A stretch of DNA of 64,000 nt from Paenibacillus sp. Root444D2. GTDB taxonomy: Bacteria > Bacillota > Bacilli > Paenibacillales > NBRC-103111. Under the pieces are notes generated by a model. The model saw only the letters and a program-made list of their open reading frames with translations. It ran no database searches and was not told the DNA's origin. Numbering within the stretch: the stretch's first letter is position 1; every line of letters begins with the position of its first letter. The translations under genes and the position numbers were made by a program. Location of the stretch: positions 929,173 to 993,172 of the forward strand of contig NZ_LMEO01000045.1 in NCBI RefSeq assembly GCF_001426375.1. Reading direction: 5' to 3'. Of the stretch, positions 24,186 to 33,656 are shown piece after piece.

Positions 24186-25766
24186 TCATTTTTTGTAATA
24201 GGTTTCGTACCATTTCGTTGCCTCTTGAATCACCTGTTCTCCACCCAGTTTTTCCCAGTCATTCACAAACTTGTCGAATGCAGCTTCAAGTGGGTCTCGG
24301 TCTGTCATCACTCTGATGAACATGTCCATAAATAATGAGCCGTCTCGATAGCCTAGCTCGGGCTTCTTTTTCAACAAATCGGGAGTCGGCATATACATAG
24401 ACTCATCTTTGAAGGCATTCATTTTCGTATATTCGATTCCTTTTTTGGTCAGATCGGCATATTTACCAGCGTTAATGACTAACGGAGACATACGGGAATC
24501 GCCGGCCGGATTAATCATGACTTGATAGAACGTTTTAGCGCCTTTGTCCATATTAACCTTGGCATTCGGATCCCAGTCAATGTTTCCATTCTTAACCTGG
24601 TAGTTGATTCCTTCGATCCCAAAAGCAAATAACTTGTTTTTGGCAGGATCATCTGAATGAACCCAATCAAAAAACTTAATGATATCTTCCGGATGTTCAG
24701 CATTCGCAGAGATCGTATAGACGTTATTGACTCCTGTTCTTTCGGGAACAAGATTCACTTTCCCTTGAGCATTGACCGGCCCGGGCAGTACCCCGACCCT
24801 GGCGTTAGCATCTTTAAATAAGTACTCTTGTCCTCCGCTGGACAGTACTTGTACCTGATGCAACCACATACCGACTTTGCTTTGTTGAATGAGGTTCCCC
24901 CAGTCGTTATCCTTCATTGTGAACATATCACGGTTTACGTAGCCCTTATCGTAGAGCATTTTGTAAAAGCGGATCGCGTCCTTCATGTCGGGTACAATCA
25001 AATTCGGGACGAAGCGTCCGTCGCGATATTGCCAGGCATCCGGATGGGCGCCGAAATAGCCGAAGAAAGCTTCGGAGAACGCAAGACCTTTGCGCATGGC
25101 GAAAGGCACCTCGTCGTCCGTGTTTCCATCGCCGTTCATATCGAACTTCTTCACTGCGTCGAAAAAGGTCAAATAGTCGTCCATCGTTTGAGGTTCTTTC
25201 ATGCCAAGCTTGTCAAGCCAATCTTTGCGGTATAACAAAACGAGCGTATTGGGAGACGCCGACATTTTGGGAATACCATAAATTTTCCCATTTTTGCTTA
25301 CACGCGGATCTTTCCAGGCTTCTGGCGGAATGTTCTTTCTCAAGTTCGGTCCGTATTTGTCAATAAGCGGTCCCAGTTCTAAAAACACACCGTCTTCGAC
25401 TGCGTTCGGATGGGCTGAACTGTCGATCCGGGACGTCCACATAATTTCGGGAATATCACCGGAAGCAAAACGAATCGCAAGTTGTTTGTCATAAATGCTG
25501 GAGCTGATCATTTCAAACTTCACATTATAGGGGGTACCGGAATATTGGCTGAAAAGCCTCGACATTTCCTTGAAATACTTATCGTCATCGGTAATGTTCT
25601 GTGCGTATTGATTCCCGCCGTCCTGCATGAGGATGGTGATATCAATCGGCTTTTTAGAAGCATTGCTAATAGATTGCGTAACTGTTGATTTATCACCACT
25701 ACAACCTGTTAGAAAGCCACTCGTGCCCATAACTGTGACCAGTAGCATTAAAAGACGTTTACTCAT
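24186..25766 (-). CDS. LplA-type extracellular solute-binding lipoprotein (orphan)
   Basis: A 526-residue protein with a lipoprotein signal peptide: hydrophobic core, then lipobox LTGC with Cys22. It contains the calcium-loop-like DMNGDGNTDDE found in AlgQ/LplA-type binding proteins for large oligosaccharides, plus RKDWLDKLGM, DIPEIMW and a long C-terminal lobe. Anchored outside, it should deliver oligosaccharides to a permease pair. It has no adjacent permeases, but it is a close paralog of the binding protein at 45180-46787 (shared RFASGDIPE, GKIYGIPK, KDWLDKLGMK), so the two may share the permeases at 43200-45065 (inference). Its own terminator follows. Confidence 0.93.
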   Translation of the reverse strand: MSKRLLMLLVTVMGTSGFLTGCSGDKSTVTQSISNASKKPIDITILMQDGGNQYAQNITDDDKYFKEMSRLFSQYSGTPYNVKFEMISSSIYDKQLAIRFASGDIPEIMWTSRIDSSAHPNAVEDGVFLELGPLIDKYGPNLRKNIPPEAWKDPRVSKNGKIYGIPKMSASPNTLVLLYRKDWLDKLGMKEPQTMDDYLTFFDAVKKFDMNGDGNTDDEVPFAMRKGLAFSEAFFGYFGAHPDAWQYRDGRFVPNLIVPDMKDAIRFYKMLYDKGYVNRDMFTMKDNDWGNLIQQSKVGMWLHQVQVLSSGGQEYLFKDANARVGVLPGPVNAQGKVNLVPERTGVNNVYTISANAEHPEDIIKFFDWVHSDDPAKNKLFAFGIEGINYQVKNGNIDWDPNAKVNMDKGAKTFYQVMINPAGDSRMSPLVINAGKYADLTKKGIEYTKMNAFKDESMYMPTPDLLKKKPELGYRDGSLFMDMFIRVMTDRDPLEAAFDKFVNDWEKLGGEQVIQEATKWYETYYKK

Positions 25767-25874
25767 GATCCCTCGTTCCCCCTTCGAAGTAAGCGATCTT
25801 CATCTCCTTTAATACTAGCGAATAACCATCCATTTAGTAAACACATTTTATTAGAATTTTCAGCCTATTCCAGC

Positions 25875-27563
25875 TCACCCTCTTTTTAGTTTTACACACT
25901 TGACGCCAAAGCGTTGTTCAACAAGCTGTTCAGCCTCTTGTTCCTCTTCCATTAGCATTGGACGCCAAAAAACGGCATTCTCAGCATCGTGTTCATTGTT
26001 CTCGGTTATTATCATGACATTCCCTATTTCATCTAAGCCAGTAATTCTCATTTGCCTCCGTTTTCGCTCCCAGTTGTTAATTTGTCTTCCAGTCCAGAAA
26101 GTAAATCCACGCTCCTTTGCTATATGCGCCGTTTGAAGCAAAGCCTCACGGACTTCCGGTGATCTGTGAATGCGTCCTTGATGAAATAAGAAATGCGCCA
26201 CACCGCGTACCTTTTCCACCTCTTCTAAAAAGGGGACAATAACGCTCGCGTCCGTAAATTGCGGAATATCCTGTGTCAAAAATCCAATTTCCAGCACATC
26301 ATAAAGACGGTTGCTTTCATTCGACCAAGCCATTGGATAATACGGTTGGCAAGTTCCGAAAAGAAACCCAGCCGCTCCCAATTTACTTGGCCCTCGCGTC
26401 TGATCGGATTCGATTCCGCATTCTTCACACCACTGAAACAGTTCTCCCCAACCTTCAAAACGGGTAAAGTGGTTTTTATTACTAGTCACCTTACTCTGGA
26501 CAGTGTCCCGCAGCCACTCGTACTGCCGATTGAAGTCCGCTTTATCCCATCGCCCGCCTTCGTTGATATTGGCGTTGAAATGAAGCGCAAGCTCATGACC
26601 CTTTTCCTCAATTCGCTCATAAAGCCAAGCACTATAGCCCGGCTTCATCATGCACCAGGAGGAGTGAATGCCAGCCTCTTCCAGTGTTTGTATGGTAGTG
26701 ATCGCATCTTCGTCAAAATTACGGTCACTATCATGAGAAATCATGGCAACTTTGTCCACACCTTCGGGCCAATAGTCGGAAAAAGGCACATGTTTTTGTT
26801 TTTCAATCATGCGTCTGAGAATATGAGCAACAACCACTTCCCGCCATAAATCAGCGTAAGGATGCGCGAAGTAAGGTTTTCCTGTATCGGTTATTTTTCT
26901 ATCATGTTCCCAGTCCAGCTCAATACCGTCCTCCGCTTTTAGCAGCCCGTCGTTCAAGTTCCCGGTCCCATCTGAAGCTGGTTTACCGTCCTCCAGTACG
27001 GGTCCTGTCCCCTGCTGCAGCCCAACAATCGTTCCTATCACATCGACGCTCCACCGCTCGAGTTTCCCTAAGCCGATTGTAAATTGTTGCAACAGTGGCC
27101 CATTAGAAATTCCATGAGGTACAGTTGCGATTGTCCCCCACTCCTTGCATGCATCTGCAGGCTGTTTCTGCTCCACCCATGTCGAGGCGCCTAGAAACCG
27201 CAAAGGTCTCGTGTCCCCCAGCCCTTCCGGCAGTTGGGCATAGCCTGCGGTAAGTGACTCTTTTACGGTGAAGCCAAGCTGCCGAGCCAGGCCATTTAAT
27301 CCGGCGAAGGAGACGATAATGCCGCCTCGCTCCGCATACCGACATAGGATATCATTAGCCGTCTCGTGACTTGGCGCCGATGCAATGAGGATAAGATCAT
27401 ACGTATTCTCCAATATTTGATGCAGTTCATCGATCCACTCGAAAGGGATGCCTGCATGAGAAATTACTTCACCAGCATAAAGACCGAACGAATTCAGCCC
27501 ATATTTCAATCGCTGCTCAATGGACTGTTTGTCGCGCAATATCCCGATTCGCGCCATGTTCAT
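25875..27563 (-). CDS. Polysaccharide-deacetylase-fold (NodB-like) cytoplasmic protein
   Basis: A 562-residue protein without a signal peptide. The first 230 residues resemble a class I glutamine-amidotransferase-like/flavodoxin domain (LILIASAPS, RGGIIVSFAGL). From about residue 265 it shows NodB-like metal and base motifs: VAMISHDSDRN for the Asp pair and GHELALHFNANINEGG for the two His. AHFLFHQGRIH gives a late His. It is not a standard CE4 protein because the usual TFDDG is replaced by SHDSD. It overlaps the 1.2-kilo-residue heparinase-like gene by 4 bases and has a paralog at 50395-52152. Likely an intracellular sugar de-N- or de-O-acylase (inference). Confidence 0.65.
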   Translation of the reverse strand: MNMARIGILRDKQSIEQRLKYGLNSFGLYAGEVISHAGIPFEWIDELHQILENTYDLILIASAPSHETANDILCRYAERGGIIVSFAGLNGLARQLGFTVKESLTAGYAQLPEGLGDTRPLRFLGASTWVEQKQPADACKEWGTIATVPHGISNGPLLQQFTIGLGKLERWSVDVIGTIVGLQQGTGPVLEDGKPASDGTGNLNDGLLKAEDGIELDWEHDRKITDTGKPYFAHPYADLWREVVVAHILRRMIEKQKHVPFSDYWPEGVDKVAMISHDSDRNFDEDAITTIQTLEEAGIHSSWCMMKPGYSAWLYERIEEKGHELALHFNANINEGGRWDKADFNRQYEWLRDTVQSKVTSNKNHFTRFEGWGELFQWCEECGIESDQTRGPSKLGAAGFLFGTCQPYYPMAWSNESNRLYDVLEIGFLTQDIPQFTDASVIVPFLEEVEKVRGVAHFLFHQGRIHRSPEVREALLQTAHIAKERGFTFWTGRQINNWERKRRQMRITGLDEIGNVMIITENNEHDAENAVFWRPMLMEEEQEAEQLVEQRFGVKCVKLKRG

Positions 27564-30500
27564 GTTTCATTCTTCCTTTCCAGGTTAAGTCGAAGTACAT
27601 TCGAAAGCTTGAATGAATCACCGAGTTTTACGTCCATATACACCCTTTTACCTCCATATTCGATGACCTTCTTATTCCCCATTCCAAGCCGCTTATGCGG
27701 AGAAGGCCAGCTTTCTTCCAGCTTAATAAGCGTCATATCTGATCGAAAAGATAGTAGTCGTCCGTCCAGCTGCGGATCATATATATAGTAGGCAGACGGC
27801 TTCAAGTAATCCGCGGAGTCAATTAGGGCAACTTGCCCTATAAACGCTTGTTCCAAGCTCTCGTCAACACGCTCAAGCTCAACTCCAATGGTGCGGGTTT
27901 CTGCATCCACCTTAGTTACAGCCCCCCGGTAAGCTGAATCGTCTGCTGTCCACTCACCCTCAGCAGTCCGGATGAGGGAGTAGCGTACAGCCTCAAGTTG
28001 GACAAGCTGGTCTTCCTGATACCGCAGCAACAGAGCCTTGGCATCCGATTCAAAGATTCGTCCTAGGGAATCGCGGTAACGCACCTTTTCACCTTCGTTA
28101 TAAGAACTGAGAACAACATCCCGATGCACACCTCCCTTATACTGAATCACAATGCCCGTAGACATAGGGTGATGAGGTGTAAAATCTAAGACTGGCTCGA
28201 GCGGATGAATAGATTGCAGAAACGACTTTCCCTCAAACGGCTCCAGTACACTAATAAAACCTGTTGAATGAATCGCAGCATCGTCGTTGTCTTCATCTCG
28301 CCATAAAACATAAGGTTCCCAACGGGATTTCTGCATTTCCTCCCCGCCTCTTTCTCCAAGGCATAAGATGAGTTCGCGCTGCTCTCCTTTTGGAACTGTG
28401 TGGATTTTCAAGGATGCAGCACCATATGGGAATGTCCAGGAAACGGGTCGACTCACCTTTGCCTTGCGCAAAGCCTTCATCCAACCGAAGCCGGGTCTAC
28501 TGTATAATGGAACATCCGAACCAGCTAGTGTACCTTCCATAGGCAGCCATTCCGTTTCTTCGATGCCTTCGAATAGCACGAATTCTGGCGTACAGTCCAT
28601 TCCTACCGTATTATAATCGAACGTTTTCCCACCCGATAAGCCATTAAAATCAACAATATAAGCGTTTTCCAGATCAGGGGCCTGAACGATCCAACACCAA
28701 CGCTCGTAATGCGTACCCGGGTAAGCGATCGTATTATCGAGTCCCGCCATTTGGAGCATGACACCCTCGTAGTGGCCTTTTTGACGTGAATAGGAAGGTA
28801 CTTGATCCTTACCATCGACTAAAGCAACTGTACAGGCCGCCGCATGTGTTTCCCACGCCTCAAATTTGGGACTGAGCCAAGTAAATGGATATCTGCCAGC
28901 TGAGGCAAGCAGATGATACCCGTAGCCCCCAATCCACAATCCCAGTTTATCGCCATGACGGTGTCCGGCGGATGGCTGTCCGTATAGCATCACATGCTTG
29001 CAGTTGTGAGCATTCGTCCCTACACGGAACATACTCGTTTCGGAATCTTGCAGAAGGAAGGATGGTTGCAGCTGTTCGGACTTCGCCTCAAATTGTTGGT
29101 ATTCCTCCCACTCAGCCGCCGTAGCAAGCAGTAAAAACGAGTGCTTATTGTTCGTCTCTCGAACACTCCGGAGGCGATAGACGATTAACTCATCCTGATC
29201 ATATCTGGACAAAAGCCCGCCTATTACCGAACGAAGCGATGGCGAACGGCAATAAATAATTTCATAGGAAGGTGTATAAGCGATTTTGCCTTTCCGGCGA
29301 TCTTCAGATATCGGTTCGTCATTATCCGCGAGCGTGTCGCCAAACATTGGCGTAAGGCTTCCCGAACGCAGCTTCGCAAAGAGTCCAATCACCTGTTTAA
29401 GACCAAAATCCGAATCTTCAAACAGATCAATTCCGTTTGGAAAATGCTCCTCATCCGTGAACCCGTAGTTGTTGTTCGCCATCATGGATACTTGCTCGCA
29501 AATGGCCGCGATATAACCTAATGAATCATAAATATAACGGCCATCTCGGAAAAAGTTATTACGAAACTTCGATTCCAAGCTATATTTTCCTCCATACAAA
29601 ATATGACGCATTAGCTTGCCGCTTCCCATATACGAGGCGATAAGCAACTGTAGATAAATCCAACGCAGAGACCAATCGGCGTCGCGGGTTTTCTCAATTT
29701 CGCAGCTGTACAAAATGTAAGGAATCATTTCGTGGATTGCAGTGTTCACACGGAAAGGATCAGCCCTCGTCTTATTTTCTGCATCGGGTTTGGTTGCAAA
29801 AAAGCGATCCAAATCAGGACGAAGCTCTTCGCCAGCTTCATAAAGCAGGTCCGCAGCTTCAAAGAAGTTAGAAAGCCAATGGGATTCCGTCGTTGTCGGC
29901 TCAGATATCTGTACGGTATCGTAGTAGCCCGATCCATAGTTGCCGTTCATATATGGAACCAGCTCGGCAATTCGCCCAATTAATAGCAAAGCTTTGAAGG
30001 CATATCTTGTATCGCCAGTCAACAGGTACGCGTATGCCAAGTTATTGATCGCACCGGAGTTTTGCATGCCGGTCGTCTCTTCACAGACAGTTCTATCCTC
30101 CAAGACGGAGCAATACGGATTTCCCATCAACATGGAGAGGATGAATAAACGGTACGAAGCCGTAAACATATACCGTACACCCGGATTTGGAAATCCTTCC
30201 GGTGCTAAAAACCCTTGGCCGTCGTCGTCCATAACGACCTCTTCGCCCGTTGTAGGGTTTTGCAGCTTCATCCCGTTATACCACCATGTTTGGGTAGTAG
30301 GATTATAATATTGGTAAGGCCTCTCTAGACAAAGCTGGTAAGCTGTCCGCTTGCCGCCTGTGAGAGGATCCCCGAAATATTGCCCAACTGAAAGCGCCCT
30401 AGGGTTGCCCACTGGAACCAGCTCGAACAGTTCATCGTCACTTTTGGCAGCCCAGTATTCGGCAATCTGCAGGATCTCTTCTTTCACTCGCCCGCCCCAA

Positions 30501-31276
30501 TGCGTCGTATTTGCGGACTCCCTAGCTCGGTCAACATCGGCTCTTGTTAATCTAGCAGTAAAGCCCTTACGTTTCTCCGTCATATAGCCGTATATTTCTT
30601 GGGGAATCTTCCACTTTTCCCATCGAGTGAAAAAGAATGTACTCTCCGCTTGAACCTTATTCTTTCTCGTCTCGATCTCCTCTTCGCTCATCCCCCGAGT
30701 CAGCAGCAAATCGCCCATTCCAAACCCCATCGTCGGCCTATCACCTGGAATACCCGACCACGTAATCAGTGTCGTCTCGGATCCTCTCTTCAGCGTACGA
30801 ACCGCATTAAACCCGAGGATTCGCTGCTCTTGCGACTCGATTCGCAAAAAACGAAGCGGCATACGCAAAGTCAGGTCTGCATAGCCTTCCGAAGTCGAAA
30901 TCGAAAAATGGATGTCCTGCGGAATCTCCAGCCGTTCAATCTCGTACAGGAACTCCTCATACATGACGCTGCCATCCTGTTTAAACTTCATCGAAAATGC
31001 CTGATGCCGTTTCCTGCGCGTATGGCCAAAATTGAAAAAAAGCGCGACTTCGCCGTCGGCTTCGGGAGGGACAGTCTCATAACGCAAATTCATGCAAAAA
31101 TGATCCAATTCCGTGTATGCTCGGAATGAAATTGTGTGATCCGCATCCACTAGTTTAACAATCTTCGCTCGGAAACCTGGATCGGCAATCTTAAACTTCT
31201 CCGATTGGGAAGCTTCAAAGAAGCTATTTTGCTCATTTACCAAATAAATGGGATAACGGTTGACCTCTGTTGTCAT
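27560..31276 (-). CDS. Very large heparinase II/III-like protein, cytoplasmic
   Basis: ATG 31276 is preferred because AAAGGAG lies 11 bases upstream; an ATG at 31336 would add 20 residues and overlap the next gene. The product is about 1238 residues. The N-terminal part is beta-rich and carbohydrate-binding-like. The middle (about 350-720) is an alpha toroid with many aromatic residues. The later beta part includes AGHRHGDKLGLWIGGYGYH, the heparinase II/III hallmark, with its metal/catalytic His. Such proteins cleave uronic-acid-containing glycans by beta-elimination. There is no signal peptide, so it would act on imported oligosaccharides. It is much longer than a typical heparinase II (about 770), pointing to extra modules. 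Substrate unknown. Confidence 0.75.
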   Translation of the reverse strand: MTTEVNRYPIYLVNEQNSFFEASQSEKFKIADPGFRAKIVKLVDADHTISFRAYTELDHFCMNLRYETVPPEADGEVALFFNFGHTRRKRHQAFSMKFKQDGSVMYEEFLYEIERLEIPQDIHFSISTSEGYADLTLRMPLRFLRIESQEQRILGFNAVRTLKRGSETTLITWSGIPGDRPTMGFGMGDLLLTRGMSEEEIETRKNKVQAESTFFFTRWEKWKIPQEIYGYMTEKRKGFTARLTRADVDRARESANTTHWGGRVKEEILQIAEYWAAKSDDELFELVPVGNPRALSVGQYFGDPLTGGKRTAYQLCLERPYQYYNPTTQTWWYNGMKLQNPTTGEEVVMDDDGQGFLAPEGFPNPGVRYMFTASYRLFILSMLMGNPYCSVLEDRTVCEETTGMQNSGAINNLAYAYLLTGDTRYAFKALLLIGRIAELVPYMNGNYGSGYYDTVQISEPTTTESHWLSNFFEAADLLYEAGEELRPDLDRFFATKPDAENKTRADPFRVNTAIHEMIPYILYSCEIEKTRDADWSLRWIYLQLLIASYMGSGKLMRHILYGGKYSLESKFRNNFFRDGRYIYDSLGYIAAICEQVSMMANNNYGFTDEEHFPNGIDLFEDSDFGLKQVIGLFAKLRSGSLTPMFGDTLADNDEPISEDRRKGKIAYTPSYEIIYCRSPSLRSVIGGLLSRYDQDELIVYRLRSVRETNNKHSFLLLATAAEWEEYQQFEAKSEQLQPSFLLQDSETSMFRVGTNAHNCKHVMLYGQPSAGHRHGDKLGLWIGGYGYHLLASAGRYPFTWLSPKFEAWETHAAACTVALVDGKDQVPSYSRQKGHYEGVMLQMAGLDNTIAYPGTHYERWCWIVQAPDLENAYIVDFNGLSGGKTFDYNTVGMDCTPEFVLFEGIEETEWLPMEGTLAGSDVPLYSRPGFGWMKALRKAKVSRPVSWTFPYGAASLKIHTVPKGEQRELILCLGERGGEEMQKSRWEPYVLWRDEDNDDAAIHSTGFISVLEPFEGKSFLQSIHPLEPVLDFTPHHPMSTGIVIQYKGGVHRDVVLSSYNEGEKVRYRDSLGRIFESDAKALLLRYQEDQLVQLEAVRYSLIRTAEGEWTADDSAYRGAVTKVDAETRTIGVELERVDESLEQAFIGQVALIDSADYLKPSAYYIYDPQLDGRLLSFRSDMTLIKLEESWPSPHKRLGMGNKKVIEYGGKRVYMDVKLGDSFKLSNVLRLNLERKNET

Positions 31277-31313
31277 GATCGACTGCTCTCCTTTCGGTTC
31301 AAGAGTCTCCAGC

Positions 31314-32429
31314 TTACTGAACTTTTCCGCGCGCATCTACCTGTAGCACCCTTTCCATTTGGCCGTTACGAATGCCGATTAACTGATCGTGCATGTTTGT
31401 CGTCGTGCAGCAGTGGTTCGGGAGAAATAGAAGCTGCTGCCCAATCGATAGCTTCATTCCTTCTGGAACCCTTATGGTTCCGTGCTCTTCGCTTAACCAT
31501 TCAATAATTACGTCCTCACGGCCGTATAACGTTCCATAGCCCTTCCGATGGGGGTTTAAATCACTGGAAAAAGTCTTGGAGCCCCCATCAATGATGACCA
31601 TCCCGTCCCGCGGAGCGCTCACTACTGTTGCTGCCACATAGAGGGCACAGTCTTCAGCTTCAGCTACGCCAAGATCCCGTTGGATGCCGTCGTTGTACAC
31701 ATAGGAACCGGGACGCATTTCGGTTACACCGATTTGTTCGGCTATAAAGGCTGCAGTTGGCGTTGACCCAACGCTAATTTGTTCGACAAGGATCCCATCT
31801 CTCTTCAGCATCGCCTGTGTCATCACTAACAACTCGGCTTCTTTTCTGGCTGCAGCACACAGTTCTTCTGTACTCTTGGATCCATACGAATTTCCAGCAT
31901 GAGTCATGAGCCCGGTAACCCTCAAACCGGGAAGAAGGCTCATTTCCTTCACTAGCAGCGCTGTTTCTTCGCCAGGCTCTCTGCCGCAACGGTCCAAGCC
32001 GGTATTGACGTCAACGTAAACCGCCACTTTGCAGCCCGTGGCCTCCCCTAGATGGGACAATCCACGTGCCACCTCAAGATCATCTGTACTGACCGTCACA
32101 TCCGCACGAAGCATTAATTGGTGCAAGCGGGTAAGTTTTGCCTTCCCTACAATGGGATAGGCAATAAGGATATCCCGAATCCCTGCGTTTGCCATCACTT
32201 CTGCTTCGCTAAGCTTGGCCACCGTAATTCCGTTCGCTCCTAATTGGAGCTGCTTGTGGGCAATCCATGTATTTTTGTGGGTTTTTGTATGAGGCCGGAG
32301 TTTGACTCCAGCAGTCTGAGCCGATTGCGCCATCCTTTTGAGATTGCGCTCCATGATATCCAAATCTACTAAGACACTAGGGGTTTCAATTGTTTGAAGC
32401 GCTTCGGGCAGTTCATAGATTTCTTTCAT
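31314..32429 (-). CDS. D-threonine aldolase / D-hydroxyaspartate-type fold III PLP enzyme
   Basis: ATG 32429 is chosen because GGGAGG lies between it and the ATG at 32444; the product is 371 residues. The alanine-racemase-like barrel carries the PLP Lys in KLRPHTKTHK. The C-terminal metal-site motif LPNHCCTTTNMHD is typical of D-threonine aldolase/D-serine dehydratase (DSD1) proteins. Members split or dehydrate D-beta-hydroxy amino acids with PLP and a divalent metal. With the RidA, SDR and M20 genes directly upstream it forms an unusual amino-acid-type module inside a glycan locus. The real substrate could be a 2-amino-3-hydroxy acid derived from an amino sugar (inference). Confidence 0.85.
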   Translation of the reverse strand: MKEIYELPEALQTIETPSVLVDLDIMERNLKRMAQSAQTAGVKLRPHTKTHKNTWIAHKQLQLGANGITVAKLSEAEVMANAGIRDILIAYPIVGKAKLTRLHQLMLRADVTVSTDDLEVARGLSHLGEATGCKVAVYVDVNTGLDRCGREPGEETALLVKEMSLLPGLRVTGLMTHAGNSYGSKSTEELCAAARKEAELLVMTQAMLKRDGILVEQISVGSTPTAAFIAEQIGVTEMRPGSYVYNDGIQRDLGVAEAEDCALYVAATVVSAPRDGMVIIDGGSKTFSSDLNPHRKGYGTLYGREDVIIEWLSEEHGTIRVPEGMKLSIGQQLLFLPNHCCTTTNMHDQLIGIRNGQMERVLQVDARGKVQ

Positions 32430-32443
32430 AATCGATCCTCCCA

Positions 32444-33202
32444 TTACGCAAGTTTGATGACTTGACCGCCATCCACCACGAGGTTATGGCCCGTCATGTA
32501 ACGAGATTCATCTGTTGCTAGAAATAAGGCAGCATCCGCTATCTCATCCGGTTGTCCGACTCGTCCCATCGGTATGGTTTTGACATAATCAGCTATGGCC
32601 GGAGGATCGTCAATCAACGACTTCGTGAGCCGAGTTTCAATAAAGCCAGGACATAGTGCATTCACCCTGATTCCGTAAGGTGCAAGCTCAAGCGCCATGG
32701 ACATACTGAGCAGGTTCATGCCGCCTTTGGTCACATTGTAATGTGCCTGCATGGCTTCCGCGTTAATACCATTAACGCTTGACATATGAATGATTGAGCC
32801 GCCGGTACGCCGTTCCATCATTTCTCGGGCAACTCGCTGACCGACGAGAAAAGCTCCCTTTAAATTCACATTCATGTGTTCATCCCAATCTTCCTCAGAG
32901 ATGTCTAAAAATGCGCTCAATCCACAAATGCCTGCATTGTTAACTAGTATATGTACGGCACCCCAACATGCGATGACTTCGTCTACCAATCGGTCAACCT
33001 GACTCTTCACCTGAACATCAACCTGAACCGTCATTACCTCGCCGCCCTCGCGCCGAATTAGATTAGCTGCCTCTTCTAGAGCGGTGAGACTCCGTCCAGC
33101 AATTGTCACCTTCGCGCCTTCTTTAGCGAAACGAGAGGCCGTCGCCAGTCCGATGCCGAGCGAACCTCCTGTAATGATTGCCACTTTACCCTCAAGTCTC
33201 AT
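32444..33202 (-). CDS. SDR-family NAD(P)-dependent dehydrogenase
   Basis: A 252-residue classical short-chain dehydrogenase. VAIITGGSLGIGLATASRFA is the cofactor-binding TGxxxGxG motif, LVNNAGICG the NNAG motif, IIHMSSVNG the catalytic Ser, and HYNVTKGG the Tyr-x-x-x-Lys. LCPGFIETRLTK and a hydrophobic C-terminus (NLVVDGGQVI) complete the FabG/GDH-like pattern. It probably oxidises a sugar alcohol, sugar or hydroxy acid. It stands 14 bases before the D-threonine-aldolase-like gene and 53 bases after ridA. Substrate not evident. Confidence 0.9.
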   Translation of the reverse strand: MRLEGKVAIITGGSLGIGLATASRFAKEGAKVTIAGRSLTALEEAANLIRREGGEVMTVQVDVQVKSQVDRLVDEVIACWGAVHILVNNAGICGLSAFLDISEEDWDEHMNVNLKGAFLVGQRVAREMMERRTGGSIIHMSSVNGINAEAMQAHYNVTKGGMNLLSMSMALELAPYGIRVNALCPGFIETRLTKSLIDDPPAIADYVKTIPMGRVGQPDEIADAALFLATDESRYMTGHNLVVDGGQVIKLA

Positions 33203-33255
33203 TGCGATTCCTCCTTAATCAATCCCCCATTATTAGGGTATGATGCCCTGAACTC

Positions 33256-33651
33256 TTAACCCTCCGGTATGACAGCAACAACGTCCACTTCCACGCGTAC
33301 GGTCAATTGGCTGCCGACCGTTGTTCGAACGGGACGAACAGGTCCTGGAAAAAGCTCTTTGTATACACTATTAAACCGTTCAAAATCATTTATATCTTCC
33401 AAATGTGCCGTAACTTTAACCACATCATGCAAAGAAGCTCCCGCCGCATTCAGAATGGCTTCCAAGTTACGAAACACAAGCCGTGTCTGCTCTTCAATCG
33501 TTCCCTCCACAATCTCTCCCGTTACAGGATCTAACGGTCCTTCTCCTGATGTATAAATAAGATTACCTACTAGAATTCCCTGTGAATAAGGACCGGTATT
33601 TTGCGGAGCTCCGGTTGTGCTAATCTCCTCTTTGACCCATTTAATAGCCAT
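33256..33651 (-). CDS. RidA-family enamine/imine deaminase
   Basis: ATG 33651 is chosen for its GGAGG eight bases upstream; the product is 131 residues, the normal size. It shows GPYSQGILVGNLIYTSGEGP, VVKVTAHLEDINDF and RPVRTTVG, where the Arg binds the substrate carboxylate in the trimer interface. RidA proteins hydrolyse reactive 2-aminoacrylate and related enamines released by PLP enzymes. Its position beside PLP enzymes (D-threonine-aldolase-like gene, two aminotransferases further down) fits this. It starts only five bases from the end of the M20 gene, so co-translation is likely. Confidence 0.92.
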   Translation of the reverse strand: MAIKWVKEEISTTGAPQNTGPYSQGILVGNLIYTSGEGPLDPVTGEIVEGTIEEQTRLVFRNLEAILNAAGASLHDVVKVTAHLEDINDFERFNSVYKELFPGPVRPVRTTVGSQLTVRVEVDVVAVIPEG

Positions 33652-33656
33652 TTGAA

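Noticed and set aside
26259..26849. 196-codon open frame on + opposite the deacetylase-fold gene
   Set aside because: It lies wholly antisense to a well-supported coding gene, has no ribosome binding site and a product without recognisable motifs; it is a coding shadow.
30599..31129. 176-codon open frame on + opposite the heparinase-like gene
   Set aside because: Antisense to a gene with clear family motifs; composition is Arg/Leu/Ser-rich as expected for a shadow frame.
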